Source of the DNA: JARBUG01 sp035628915
GTDB taxonomy: Bacteria; Bacillota; Sulfobacillia; Symbiobacteriales; Symbiobacteriaceae
NCBI GenBank assembly: GCA_035628915.1
Contig: DASPIW010000018.1
Span: 1 to 64,000 of the forward strand
Length of the DNA: 64,000 nt
Direction of reading: 5' to 3'
Numbering within the stretch: the stretch's first letter is position 1; each line of letters starts with the position of its first letter. The notes under the pieces are model-generated. The model was not told where the DNA came from, searched no databases, and saw nothing but the letters and a program-made list of their open reading frames with translations. The translations under genes were made by a program, and so were the position numbers. This document shows, piece by piece, positions 36,501 through 43,946 of this stretch.

Positions 36501-37792
36501 TGATGGCCGTGGCACATGCCATCTCCCGCGGGATGCAGCATCTGCAGGATCAGCGGCGGCTGAGCACCCAGCACGCCATTACCCGAATTCTCGCCGACGC
36601 GACTGAGGCCGCCGCAGCGGGACAGCAGATCCTGCAGGCCATTTGCGAATGTCTTCAGTGGGATGTCGGGCTGTTCTGGTATGCCGAGGACGGCGAAGAA
36701 CTGCTGAGGTGCGGGCATGCCTGGCAGGCGCCCGGCATTGGTGCCGAATGGTTTCTGCAACTGAACCGGGGCTACGCAGTGGGCCCGGGCCAGGGGTTGA
36801 TCGGCGAAGCCTGGCAAAAGGCGGCGCCCGTCTGGGTGCCCGATGTGCTCGCCGAGCCGAGTTTCCGGCGCGCTCCGGGCGCTGCCACGGTCGGGCTGCA
36901 CGGCGGGCTCTGGATTCCCGTGCTCCTGGGCGACACCGCCCTCGGTGTGATCGAATGCTTCAGCCGCGAGGTGCGGCGCCCTGACCCGGCCACCATCAGC
37001 ATGGCTGCCACGCTGGGCAGCCAGATCGGGCAGTTCCTGCAGCGGCAGCGGGCCGAAGCGGACCTGCGGCGGCTGAACGCCGAACTGGAGGAACGGGTGG
37101 CGACGCGCACGTCGGAACTGGAGGCGGCCAACCGGGAGCTGGAGTCGTTTGCCTACTCTGTCTCCCACGACCTGCGGGCGCCCCTGCGCACCATCGACGG
37201 CTTCAGCCAAGCGCTGGTCGAGGACTGCGGCGATGCGGTCGGCGCCGAGGGCACGGACTACATCCGGCGGATTCGCGCAGCCTGCAGGAATATGTCCGGT
37301 CTGATCGACGACCTTTTGCGCCTCTCACGTGTGATGAGGCAGGAGATTCGGAAAGAACAGGTGAATCTGACGCTACTGGCCCGGTCCGTGCTGGCGGATT
37401 TGGAGCGGGACCGCCCGGACCATAAGGTTTGTGTAACGGTGGCGGACGGTTTGCGGGCCCACGGCGATGAGCGGCTCCTGCGCCTGGTGCTCCAGAATCT
37501 GCTCGCCAATGCGTGGAAGTTTACCAGCCGCCGGGCACAGCCGGAGATCAGCGTTGGCGCCGAAGAACAGGACGGCAAGACCGTCTTTTTCGTCAAAGAC
37601 AACGGCGCCGGATTCGATATGGCTTACGCAGACAGGCTGTTTGCACCGTTTCAGCGGCTCCATTTGTCCACTGAGTTCGAGGGGACCGGAATTGGTCTGG
37701 CAACCGTGCAGCGGGTGATCCAGCGGCACGGCGGCCGCGTATGGGCCGAAGGAAAGGTCGACCAGGGAGCAACGTTCTACTTCACGCTCTGA
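33506..37792 (+). CDS. Multi-GAF/PAS membrane sensor histidine kinase
   Basis: 1,428 residues from GTG 33506 with GGAGGGG upstream. Domains in order: membrane helix (about 14-38), external Cache-like sensor (40-285), helix (287-308), HAMP (306-365), GAF (385-520), GAF (528-692), PAS (about 719-840), GAF (855-1008), GAF (1018-1185), coiled coil, HisKA with phospho-acceptor His1221 in SHDLRAPLR, and HATPase_c (NLLANAWKF, DNGAGF, GTGIGLATV). It is a typical phytochrome-family-like transmitter, but no bilin cysteine motif was noticed. The kinase probably integrates an external ligand with several cytoplasmic cues and phosphorylates the next gene's product, which starts 18 bp downstream. Confidence 0.93.
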   Translation: MAKSVRPGAWLGVRGKLVILVMALLVPVAVLDAIGVYIRYERQVQQELEQSHALAEAISAGLVNYAESLWDAELAIGNTFVLEGWEHSPDGMEAVMRGQLTELPTVSAMSFIDAQGITVATTFETGRGTSVSDRDHFLRILAGEEKVVSDLVVGRISTQPTVIVARAVRRNGRLLGVVSASIDVTKLADVLPAPPTGGRRFVLLDRSGQMVYCSDQPGLPMDQRLTGPENPARRSLAGETVLARRFHGEDGTLLMGVSVPIGRLGWAFFSSVPRGAVMADTNRHVARDMVVLVIASSASLLLALYLGRSILRPIEALQRAARAMSAGDLQARISLTGTDELAAAAQTFDSMAARVQLSDEVLKARMTAVARLSQQALGGADISALSDAAAALVALSLGTEAAMVLELLPFSRQVRIRAAVGLPDGAVGQVIRTGYDILAEHALDQSEPQVIPDIQALLGAQTPRLGDERIVTGVAAPIVEGEQPFGVLFACSTYPRHFHPSDLHFLQAVGNVVATAIGRKRTEEEQVFLARTGAVLAASLDAEATLAGVAELATEFLADWCIVDVQAGSRRTLCVRSSRPELAETARTFERFVAASPPSYQAAGDQVSTGESIVRFMITDETLRAAGTDETALELLRSMQIVSSVAFPLVARGRTLGLMSFMRSGSGRGYDSRDAELCEELARRAALAVDHADMYGEATAALAARDRALAEAEAERQRLHSLFEQVPALIQILHGPEHIVTMANRQYRRLRCGRNLIGRPKFEGMPELLGQGFKQLLDEVYATGQPYVGMEVRAMVDRQGTGLLEEGFYSFVYEPIRDAAGQVEGILVHATDVTEQVRARRQVEALAADLRTLARQQAAVAVLGQRLIGGAAMPAVLSEASDLVEKVLGIDSCQIMEVTPDGRHLQLRAGVPWLGYERIAIEPEPGVYTLAGYTLHQRQPVIIEDLRRETRFSIWAKLLELGVVSGLSVVIEGEKEPFGTVTAVTVAHRVFTQDDVNFLMAVAHAISRGMQHLQDQRRLSTQHAITRILADATEAAAAGQQILQAICECLQWDVGLFWYAEDGEELLRCGHAWQAPGIGAEWFLQLNRGYAVGPGQGLIGEAWQKAAPVWVPDVLAEPSFRRAPGAATVGLHGGLWIPVLLGDTALGVIECFSREVRRPDPATISMAATLGSQIGQFLQRQRAEADLRRLNAELEERVATRTSELEAANRELESFAYSVSHDLRAPLRTIDGFSQALVEDCGDAVGAEGTDYIRRIRAACRNMSGLIDDLLRLSRVMRQEIRKEQVNLTLLARSVLADLERDRPDHKVCVTVADGLRAHGDERLLRLVLQNLLANAWKFTSRRAQPEISVGAEEQDGKTVFFVKDNGAGFDMAYADRLFAPFQRLHLSTEFEGTGIGLATVQRVIQRHGGRVWAEGKVDQGATFYFTL

Positions 37793-37809
37793 AAGGGGGA
37801 AGACGCCTC

Positions 37810-38241
37810 ATGCACCAGAAATGGATTCTGCTGGTGGAGGATGATCCCGACCACGTCGCACTCGCACTGCGCGCTCTCCGCAAGTCCAATGTGCCGGCGG
37901 AAATCGTGGTGGCCAATAGCGGCGCCGATGCGCTGCAGATGCTCATGGACCCCTTGCCGGGCGCGCGTGAACCCCTCCCGCGGTTGGTCCTGCTGGACCT
38001 CAAGTTGCCGACCCTTGACGGTTTTGCCGTGCTGCGCAGGCTCCGTTCGGAGCAGCGGACGGCAACCTTGCCCGTAGTCGTCCTCACCTCTTCGGACGAG
38101 GAGCGTGACAAGATCGAAAGCTACGACCTGGGTGCCAACAGCTACATTCAAAAACCCGTCGACTATGACCGCTTTCTCGAAGTCATCCGGGAGATCGGCC
38201 GATATTGGCTGACAGTCAATCACTCCTTGGTCGGAGGGTAG
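37810..38241 (+). CDS. Rcp1-like single-domain response regulator
   Basis: 143 residues from ATG 37810 with GGGGGA upstream. A receiver domain only: LLVEDDPDHVALALRAL, the phospho-acceptor Asp in LVLLDLKLPTLDG, VVVLTSSDEERD and IQKPVDYDRF. The family partners SHDLRAPLR-type kinases, matching the gene immediately upstream. With no output domain, it probably acts by relaying phosphate or by protein contact. Confidence 0.92.
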   Translation: MHQKWILLVEDDPDHVALALRALRKSNVPAEIVVANSGADALQMLMDPLPGAREPLPRLVLLDLKLPTLDGFAVLRRLRSEQRTATLPVVVLTSSDEERDKIESYDLGANSYIQKPVDYDRFLEVIREIGRYWLTVNHSLVGG

Positions 38242-38244
38242 CAT

Positions 38245-39498
38245 GTGGGTATACCGCTTCGGATTCTGAATGTCGAGGACTCGGAAGATGATGCGCTCCT
38301 GCTGGTGCGGCATTTGACGCGGGCCGGCTACGAAGTGACCTTTGAGCGCGTCGACACGGCCCTGGCCCTGCAGGAAGCCCTGGATCGCAGAGAGTGGGAC
38401 GTCGTGGTGGCGGATTACATGCTGCCCGGCTTCAGCGCGCCGGCCGCCGTGGCGCTGCTGAGGCAGCGGACGGAGCATCCGCCGGTCGTCATCTTATCCG
38501 GCGCCGTATGCGACGAGATCATGTGCATGGAAGCGCTGAGCAGCGGCGCCCGCGACTACCTTGCCAAAACCTACCTGTCCCGGCTGATCCCCGCCATTGG
38601 CCTGGCAGCCGGCGTTCTGGCCGAGGCGGGGCGCCCCGCTGCCCACCTGACGCTCTGCCAGGAGTACATGCAGCTGCCCGAGCCCAACCTGCCCAAGGCC
38701 GTCTTCCACGGCGAGCAGGCGCTGACGGGCGCCGAAACGCATGACCTGCCCGAGGTCTATGCGCTGGCGGCGCTCTGCCTCGGTACCTGCTACGTCCGCA
38801 TGGGCTGGGCCGGCGACGCTGTGAAGGTGCTGCGCCGGTACCTGGAAGGCAGCAAGCAGACGGTGGTCTTGGAGGGCGAGATCCACCTGCAGCTCGGGCT
38901 GGCTCTTCAGCGGCTGGGTGACCGGGCCGGCGCCGGCCAGGCGCTGGCGCACTCGCGCGACTGGTTTGCCCACATGCAGATGCCCGCCCGCGCCGAAGAA
39001 TGCGCCCTGTACATGGCTGAACTGCCGTTGGCAAACCCGGAGGATGATCCGCAGCTGCCGGAAACGGAGGATCCGCTTGAAGGCTGCCTGGGCCGGGCCG
39101 AGTACTTCCTCTTGACGGGGAACCCGCTGCTGGCCGTGCGTCAGGCCATTACGGCCCTGCAGCAGTCCGGGAAGGACATGGTGCGGGCTTTCAACTGCTA
39201 TATACTGCTGATGCGCTGTGCAAGGGTGCAGGGGCACCACAAGGACGCCCTGAACTTCGCCATTTCGGCCCGGGTAGCGGCGCTGGAGGCGCAGCGGCAC
39301 GATATGGCCTTCCGGGCCACCCAGGCGTTCAGTGAGCTCTGCCTGGGCCTGGGCGCCCGCGGTGAGCAGCTGGTTGAGGAGCTGGAGCAGGAGTACCGGG
39401 AGAGCGGCGTGGAGATGACCCGGTATATCGGGCCCATGAAGGAACTGATGAAGGGAGGGACCGTGCCCTATGGAAACAGCGGCCCTGCTGCTGGTTGA
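38245..39498 (+). CDS. Response regulator with receiver and TPR-like output
   Basis: 417 residues from GTG 38245, six bases after GGAGGG. The receiver (1-125) has NVEDSEDDALLL and the phospho-acceptor in VVVADYMLPGF. Residues 140-400 are helical repeats of tetratricopeptide type (for example ALAALCLGTCYVRMGWAGDAVKVLRRYL and EGEIHLQLGLALQRLGDRAGAGQAL). A receiver coupled to TPR-like repeats points to control by protein-protein contact rather than DNA binding. It is the third gene of the kinase operon. Confidence 0.88.
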   Translation: MGIPLRILNVEDSEDDALLLVRHLTRAGYEVTFERVDTALALQEALDRREWDVVVADYMLPGFSAPAAVALLRQRTEHPPVVILSGAVCDEIMCMEALSSGARDYLAKTYLSRLIPAIGLAAGVLAEAGRPAAHLTLCQEYMQLPEPNLPKAVFHGEQALTGAETHDLPEVYALAALCLGTCYVRMGWAGDAVKVLRRYLEGSKQTVVLEGEIHLQLGLALQRLGDRAGAGQALAHSRDWFAHMQMPARAEECALYMAELPLANPEDDPQLPETEDPLEGCLGRAEYFLLTGNPLLAVRQAITALQQSGKDMVRAFNCYILLMRCARVQGHHKDALNFAISARVAALEAQRHDMAFRATQAFSELCLGLGARGEQLVEELEQEYRESGVEMTRYIGPMKELMKGGTVPYGNSGPAAG

Positions 39499-39742
39499 TG
39501 TACAGCGGGGGATTGTTCAGATCCCGGTCCATGAAGGCGACCTGGTTGTGGCCCCGGTGGCGCCGGGGCCCGGCGAGCCTGTCGTCGCGAAGACGGAGTG
39601 CGACTCCTTTCACGGCACGAAGCTTGCTCAGGAACTGTCGGCGCGGCACGCAAACCGCCTGATCATCGGCGGCTGTATGTCGGACTGGTGCTGGGCGAGT
39701 ACGGGGCTGAACTGCGGCAGGCGGAATCCATCAAGTTCAAAT
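39470..39742 (+). pseudogene. Truncated isochorismatase-family hydrolase remnant
   Basis: The start (AALLLVDVQRGIVQ) and a late part (EPVVAKTECDSFHGTKLAQEL, then GCMSDWC) of a cysteine hydrolase are recognisable. The roughly 60 residues that should lie between them are missing, and the C-terminal quarter is lost after the GCMSDWC region. The open frame then runs through a terminator into the next gene, so it is not a real end. A different frame ends in AELRQAESIKFK with TAA at 39741, suggesting a frameshift or fusion of two remnants. Confidence 0.75.
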
Positions 39743-39747
39743 AATGG

Positions 39748-39775
39748 GAAGAGGGAACACCCTCTTCTCTTTTTG
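39748..39775 (+). terminator. Terminator before the Tm-1 operon
   Basis: GAAGAGGG/CCCTCTTC, an 8-bp perfect stem with an AACA loop, then TCTTTTTG. Confidence 0.9.
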
Positions 39776-39816
39776 CTTCTGCGCCTTGAAACAGCCGTGA
39801 TAGGAGGTAGAGCGGA

Positions 39817-41031
39817 TTGGCGAAGCGGATTGCGGTGGTCGGCGCCCTGGACACCAAAGGGGCGGAATTCGCGTTTGTGAAGTCGGTGATCGAACAGCGT
39901 GGGCTCAGCGTGCTGCTGATCAACACCGGGGTGATGGACGAGCCCCGCCTGGCACCGGAGATTTCGAGCGAGGAGGTGGCCCGGGCCGGCGGCACAACGC
40001 TGGCCGTGCTGCGGGAGCGGAAGGACCGGGGCGAGGCCATGAAGGTGATGGCCGCCGGGGCTGCCGCTGTGGCGGCACGGCTCCATCAGGAAGGGAAGAT
40101 CGACGGCATTCTCGGCATGGGCGGCTCCGCCGGGACTGCGGTGGCCACGGCCGCCATGCGCGCACTGCCCGTGGGGTTCCCCAAGGTGATGGTCTCCACC
40201 GTGGCCGCCGGCGACACCCGGGGCTACGTGGGGACGAAGGATATCACCATGATCCCGTCGGTGGTGGACGTCTCCGGCGTCAACCGGATCAGCCGGGAGA
40301 TCTTCACCCGGGCGGCGGGCGCCATCTGCGGCATGGCGGAGGCGGCGGTGCAGCCCGGGGAGGATAAGCCCCTGCTGGCGGCGTCCATGTTTGGCAATAC
40401 GACCAAAGCGGTGGACCGGGGGCGGGCCGTGCTGGAAGAGTACGGCTACGAAGTGCTGGTCTTCCACTGCACCGGGACCGGCGGGGCGACCATGGAGAGC
40501 CTGGTGGACGCCGGCTTCATCGACGGGGTCTTCGACATCACCACCACCGAATGGGCCGACGAGGTGGCAGGCGGCGTGATGGCCGCCGGCCCCGGCCGGG
40601 GCGATGCCGCCGCCCGGCGGGGGATTCCCCAGGTGATCGCCCCGGGGTGCGTCGACATGGTCAACTTCTGGGCCAGGGCCACGGTGCCGGCGCAGTATCA
40701 GGAGCGGAATCTGTACGAGTGGAACCCCAACGTGACCTTGATGCGGACCACGGCGGCCGAGAATGCGGAGATCGGGCGCCGCCTCGCCGCCAAGGCCAAC
40801 GCCAGCACCGGCCCGGTGGCCTTCCTGCTGCCGCTGCGGGGCGTCTCCATTTTGGACAGCGAGGGGGGCGCGTTCTGGGATCCTGACGCCGACCGGGCGT
40901 GCTTTGACGCCATCAAGGAGAATGTGCGGCCCGGCATTCCCGTCATCGAGATGGATTGCAACATCAACGACACGGAGTTTGCGGATAAGGCGGCGGAACT
41001 GTTGCTGGAGATGCTGAAGAAGAAGGCCTGA
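39817..41031 (+). CDS. Tm-1-like ATP-binding protein (UPF0261)
   Basis: 404 residues from a TTG start nine bases after GGAGG. Diagnostic parts are VVGALDTKGAEFAFVK at the N-terminus, LGMGGSAGTAVAT, STVAAGDTRGYVGTKDITMI and CHCTGTGG-like VFHCTGTGGATME. The family corresponds to the N-terminal half of plant Tm-1 and binds ATP. Its bacterial reaction is not established. The next gene encodes the TIM-barrel half that is fused to it in plants, 14 bp downstream. Neighbouring transketolase and RuBisCO-like genes suggest a role in an unusual sugar-acid pathway. Confidence 0.9.
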   Translation: MAKRIAVVGALDTKGAEFAFVKSVIEQRGLSVLLINTGVMDEPRLAPEISSEEVARAGGTTLAVLRERKDRGEAMKVMAAGAAAVAARLHQEGKIDGILGMGGSAGTAVATAAMRALPVGFPKVMVSTVAAGDTRGYVGTKDITMIPSVVDVSGVNRISREIFTRAAGAICGMAEAAVQPGEDKPLLAASMFGNTTKAVDRGRAVLEEYGYEVLVFHCTGTGGATMESLVDAGFIDGVFDITTTEWADEVAGGVMAAGPGRGDAAARRGIPQVIAPGCVDMVNFWARATVPAQYQERNLYEWNPNVTLMRTTAAENAEIGRRLAAKANASTGPVAFLLPLRGVSILDSEGGAFWDPDADRACFDAIKENVRPGIPVIEMDCNINDTEFADKAAELLLEMLKKKA

Positions 41032-41045
41032 AGGAGGGAGTCGCC

Positions 41046-41870
41046 ATGTCGCGGCGGACGGAGATTCTGATCAGGCTGCGCAGGCAGATCGCGGAGGGGC
41101 GCCCCATCGTTGGCGGCGGCGCCGGTACGGGTATCTCGGCCAAGTGCGAAGAGGCGGGCGGCATCGACTTGATCGTGATCTACAACTCCGGTCGGTATCG
41201 GATGGCGGGGCGGGGTTCGCTCGCGGGGCTGATGCCCTACGGCGATGCGAACGCCATCGTAATGGAGATGGCCAATGAAGTGCTGCCGGTTGTCAAGGAG
41301 GTGCCGGTGCTGGCCGGTGTGTGCGGCACCGACCCCTTCCGCCGGATGGACTATTTCCTGCGGCAGGTCAGGGACGTGGGCTTCGCGGGCGTGCAGAACT
41401 TCCCGACGGTGGGCCTGATCGACGGCAAGTTTCGGGCGAACCTGGAAGAGACCGGCATGGGCTATGATCTGGAAGTCGAAATGATCCGCCTGGCCCACGA
41501 ACTGGATCTGCTGACGACGCCGTACGTCTTTAACGTGGACGAGGCGAGGAAGATGGCCCGGGCGGGCGCCGACATCATCGTCGCTCACATGGGCCTGACG
41601 ACCAAGGGGAGCATCGGGGCGACGACGAGCCTGACGCTGGAGGGTGCGGCCAAGCTCGTACAGGAGATTCACGATGCGGCCAAGGAGGTCAACCCGGATG
41701 TCCTGGTGATCTGCCACGGGGGGCCGATCGCGGAACCCGAGGATGCGGCCTACATTCTGGCCCACACCAAGGGCGTGGTCGGGTTCTATGGGGCCTCCAG
41801 CATGGAGCGGCTGCCGACCGAGCGTGCCATCGCCGGGGAGGTGCGTCGCTTTAAGGAGATTCGGCTATAG
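41046..41870 (+). CDS. Phosphoenolpyruvate hydrolase-like TIM-barrel protein (Tm-1 C-terminal type)
   Basis: 274 residues, ATG with AAGGAGGGAG upstream. Signatures are VGGGAGTGISAKCEEAGGIDLI, YNSGRYRMAGRGSLAGLMPYGDAN, VPVLAGVCGTDPFR and VGFYGASSMERLPTERAI. Members are annotated as PEP hydrolases or as TIM-barrel signal proteins. The fold resembles enzymes acting on PEP or other enolates. It pairs with the preceding Tm-1-like gene. Confidence 0.9.
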   Translation: MSRRTEILIRLRRQIAEGRPIVGGGAGTGISAKCEEAGGIDLIVIYNSGRYRMAGRGSLAGLMPYGDANAIVMEMANEVLPVVKEVPVLAGVCGTDPFRRMDYFLRQVRDVGFAGVQNFPTVGLIDGKFRANLEETGMGYDLEVEMIRLAHELDLLTTPYVFNVDEARKMARAGADIIVAHMGLTTKGSIGATTSLTLEGAAKLVQEIHDAAKEVNPDVLVICHGGPIAEPEDAAYILAHTKGVVGFYGASSMERLPTERAIAGEVRRFKEIRL

Positions 41871-41890
41871 ACGACGCTGACATGCTCACG

Positions 41891-41925
41891 GCGCCGCCAT
41901 CCGCGATTGAGCGTGATGGCGGCGC
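41891..41925 (+). terminator. Hairpin after the PEP-hydrolase-like gene
   Basis: GCGCCGCCATC/GATGGCGGCGC, an 11-bp perfect stem with a 13-nt loop. The following sequence is GC-rich before CTTTG, so termination may be partial. Confidence 0.6.
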
Positions 41926-41937
41926 GCCGCCGCTTTG

Positions 41938-41946
41938 TGCTAGAAT
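41938..41946 (+). promoter_or_regulatory. Extended -10 promoter of the transketolase-RLP genes
   Basis: TGCTAGAAT (TG-N-TAGAAT) lies 34 bp upstream of the transketolase start. It suggests that the second half of the cluster can be transcribed separately. Confidence 0.6.
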
Positions 41947-41979
41947 AGTCGGGACCAAGCTAGGGGGGAGCGATCCGAC

Positions 41980-42909
41980 ATGACGCTGACCACAGGTTCG
42001 CGGGCGCCCGCCCGGTGGCAGGACGAAGCCCGGCGGATGGCCCGGGGCATCCGCCGGCGGGTGCTTGACCACATACTGCGCAACAACGGCGGATACATGA
42101 GCCAGGCCTGCTCCTCCGCGGAGACGCTGGCCACCCTGTACACCCGGGTTATGAACCTGGGCCCCAGCCAGGCGCCCATGCTGCCGCCGCCTTTCCCCGG
42201 CGTTCCGGGGCCGGCGAACGACCGCTACTTCACCGGCGCCGCCTACAACGGCCCGAAGGCGCCGCACCTGGACCGGTTCTTCCTCTCGCCTGCCCACTAC
42301 GCGCTGGTGCTCTACGCCGCCCTGATCGAAGCCGGCCGCATGGGCGAAGAAGGGCTGAGCCAGTTTAACCGGGACGGAGCCTCCGTCGAGATGATCGGGG
42401 CGGAACACAGCCCCGGCATGGAAGTGATGACCGGCTCGCTCGGGCAGGGGCTCAGCCAGGCCCTGGGCGTGGCGTTGGCCCGCCAGCGGCGCGGCGACAC
42501 GGGGCGCACCTGGGTCTACATGTCCGACGGCGAGTTTCACGAGGGGCAGACCTGGGAATCCTTCGCGATCATGCACTTCTACAAGATGGACAAGGTCGGC
42601 ATCTACGTGGACGTCAACGGCCAGTGCTGCGACGGCAAGATGGAGTCCGTCCTGGAAATCGGCGATTTGAAGCCCCGGCTGGAGGCGTTCGGCGCCCGCG
42701 TCTTCGCGGTGGACGGGCACGACGTCGACGCCCTGGCGGCGCCCGCCCTGCTGGAGCCCGACGGCCGGCCGCTGGTGGTGCTCGCCCTTACCGACCCGGC
42801 GTGCGGCGTCGAGCCCCTGCGCAAGAACGCACCCAAACTGCACTATCTCCGCTTCAAGAACGATGATGAGCGCCGCCTCTACGAAACGGTGCTGCAAGAG
42901 TTGAGTTAG
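41980..42909 (+). CDS. Transketolase-like subunit, N-terminal (ThDP-binding) half
   Basis: 309 residues, ATG with GGGGGGAG upstream. The ThDP/Mg motif is GDGEFHEGQTWES (reading SDGEFHEGQ) followed by the DVNGQC loop. HSPGMEVMTGSLGQGLSQALGVA is the substrate and cofactor entry. The split N/C arrangement is the one used by small bacterial transketolases, including the apulose-4-phosphate transketolase pair AptAB in apiose catabolism as I recall it. The C-terminal half follows after 29 bp. Confidence 0.9.
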   Translation: MTLTTGSRAPARWQDEARRMARGIRRRVLDHILRNNGGYMSQACSSAETLATLYTRVMNLGPSQAPMLPPPFPGVPGPANDRYFTGAAYNGPKAPHLDRFFLSPAHYALVLYAALIEAGRMGEEGLSQFNRDGASVEMIGAEHSPGMEVMTGSLGQGLSQALGVALARQRRGDTGRTWVYMSDGEFHEGQTWESFAIMHFYKMDKVGIYVDVNGQCCDGKMESVLEIGDLKPRLEAFGARVFAVDGHDVDALAAPALLEPDGRPLVVLALTDPACGVEPLRKNAPKLHYLRFKNDDERRLYETVLQELS

Positions 42910-42938
42910 GGAGTTGAAACGAGGAGGCGTCGCGCAGA

Positions 42939-43946
42939 ATGGAACTGCTGCAGAAAGTACACGCCCACAACCTTGTGCGGTGGGCCAAGGACAAGCCCGA
43001 GGTTGTCGTCTTCTCCGCCGACCTGACTTCGTCGTGCGAGGCGGACGTCTTCCGGGACGCCTATCCGGACCGTTTCTTCTCCATGGGCCTGACGGAGCAG
43101 AACATGCTCTCCATGGCCGGCGGCATGGCCCGGGAAGGGTACTTCCCCTACATTCACACCTTCGCCGTCTTCATCTACCGGCGCGCCCTCGACCAGATCG
43201 CCATGTCGATCGCCTATCCCAACGTGCCGGTCCGGTTGATCGGCTTCCTGCCGGGCATCATGACGCCGGGAGGCGCCTCACATCAGGCCATTGAAGATGT
43301 GGCCGTCATGCGCTCGCTGCCTAACATGACCATTTTGGAGACGGGCGACGCCACCGAAGTGGAGACGGTGCTGGACGTGGCGCAGGCCGTCAACGGCCCC
43401 GTGTATGTGCGGATGCTGCGGGGCGAGATTCCCCGCCTGTTCGACAAGTCCGAACCCTTCGTGTTGGGCCGGGCCCGGGTGCTCTCCCGGGGCACGGATA
43501 TCGCCCTGATTACCAGCGGCATTTGCACGGAAGAGGCGATGCGGGTGACGCACCTGCTCCGGGAGAAGGGCGTTTCGATTCAGCACCTGCACGTCTCCAC
43601 GCTCAAGCCGTTCACCGACCCCGCCGTTCTTGAGGCGGTCTCGGCGGTCAAGCATGGCGTTATTGCGATGGAGAATCACACGGTCGTCGGCGGCCTGGGC
43701 TCCGCCGTCGCCGAAGTGATGGCCGAGAACGGCGTGGGCCGGCGCCTGGTCCGGATGGGCCTGAAAGATACCTTTGCCCACGGCGCCAGCAAGCAGTACC
43801 TGATGCGTGAGTATGGCCTGGACGCCCTCGCCCTTGTCGGCGAAGTGGAGAAGCTCCTGGGCGCCGCGTTCAACATCCGGGAAGGCGATTTGCAGGCGGT
43901 CCGGCTGACCGCCGTTCATAGCGAAGCGAAAGCGGAGGCGTTATAA
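42939..43946 (+). CDS. Transketolase-like subunit, C-terminal (pyrimidine-binding) half
   Basis: 335 residues, ATG with ACGAGGAGG upstream. It has the PYR-domain glutamate in FSMGLTEQNMLSMAGGMA, GGASHQAIEDVAVMRSLPN and the C-terminal swivel domain ALITSGICTEEAM...VVGGLGSAVAE. With the preceding gene it should form an alpha2beta2 ThDP enzyme that transfers two-carbon units. The stop overlaps the RuBisCO-like start (TAATG), so the three genes are translationally linked. Confidence 0.92.
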   Translation: MELLQKVHAHNLVRWAKDKPEVVVFSADLTSSCEADVFRDAYPDRFFSMGLTEQNMLSMAGGMAREGYFPYIHTFAVFIYRRALDQIAMSIAYPNVPVRLIGFLPGIMTPGGASHQAIEDVAVMRSLPNMTILETGDATEVETVLDVAQAVNGPVYVRMLRGEIPRLFDKSEPFVLGRARVLSRGTDIALITSGICTEEAMRVTHLLREKGVSIQHLHVSTLKPFTDPAVLEAVSAVKHGVIAMENHTVVGGLGSAVAEVMAENGVGRRLVRMGLKDTFAHGASKQYLMREYGLDALALVGEVEKLLGAAFNIREGDLQAVRLTAVHSEAKAEAL

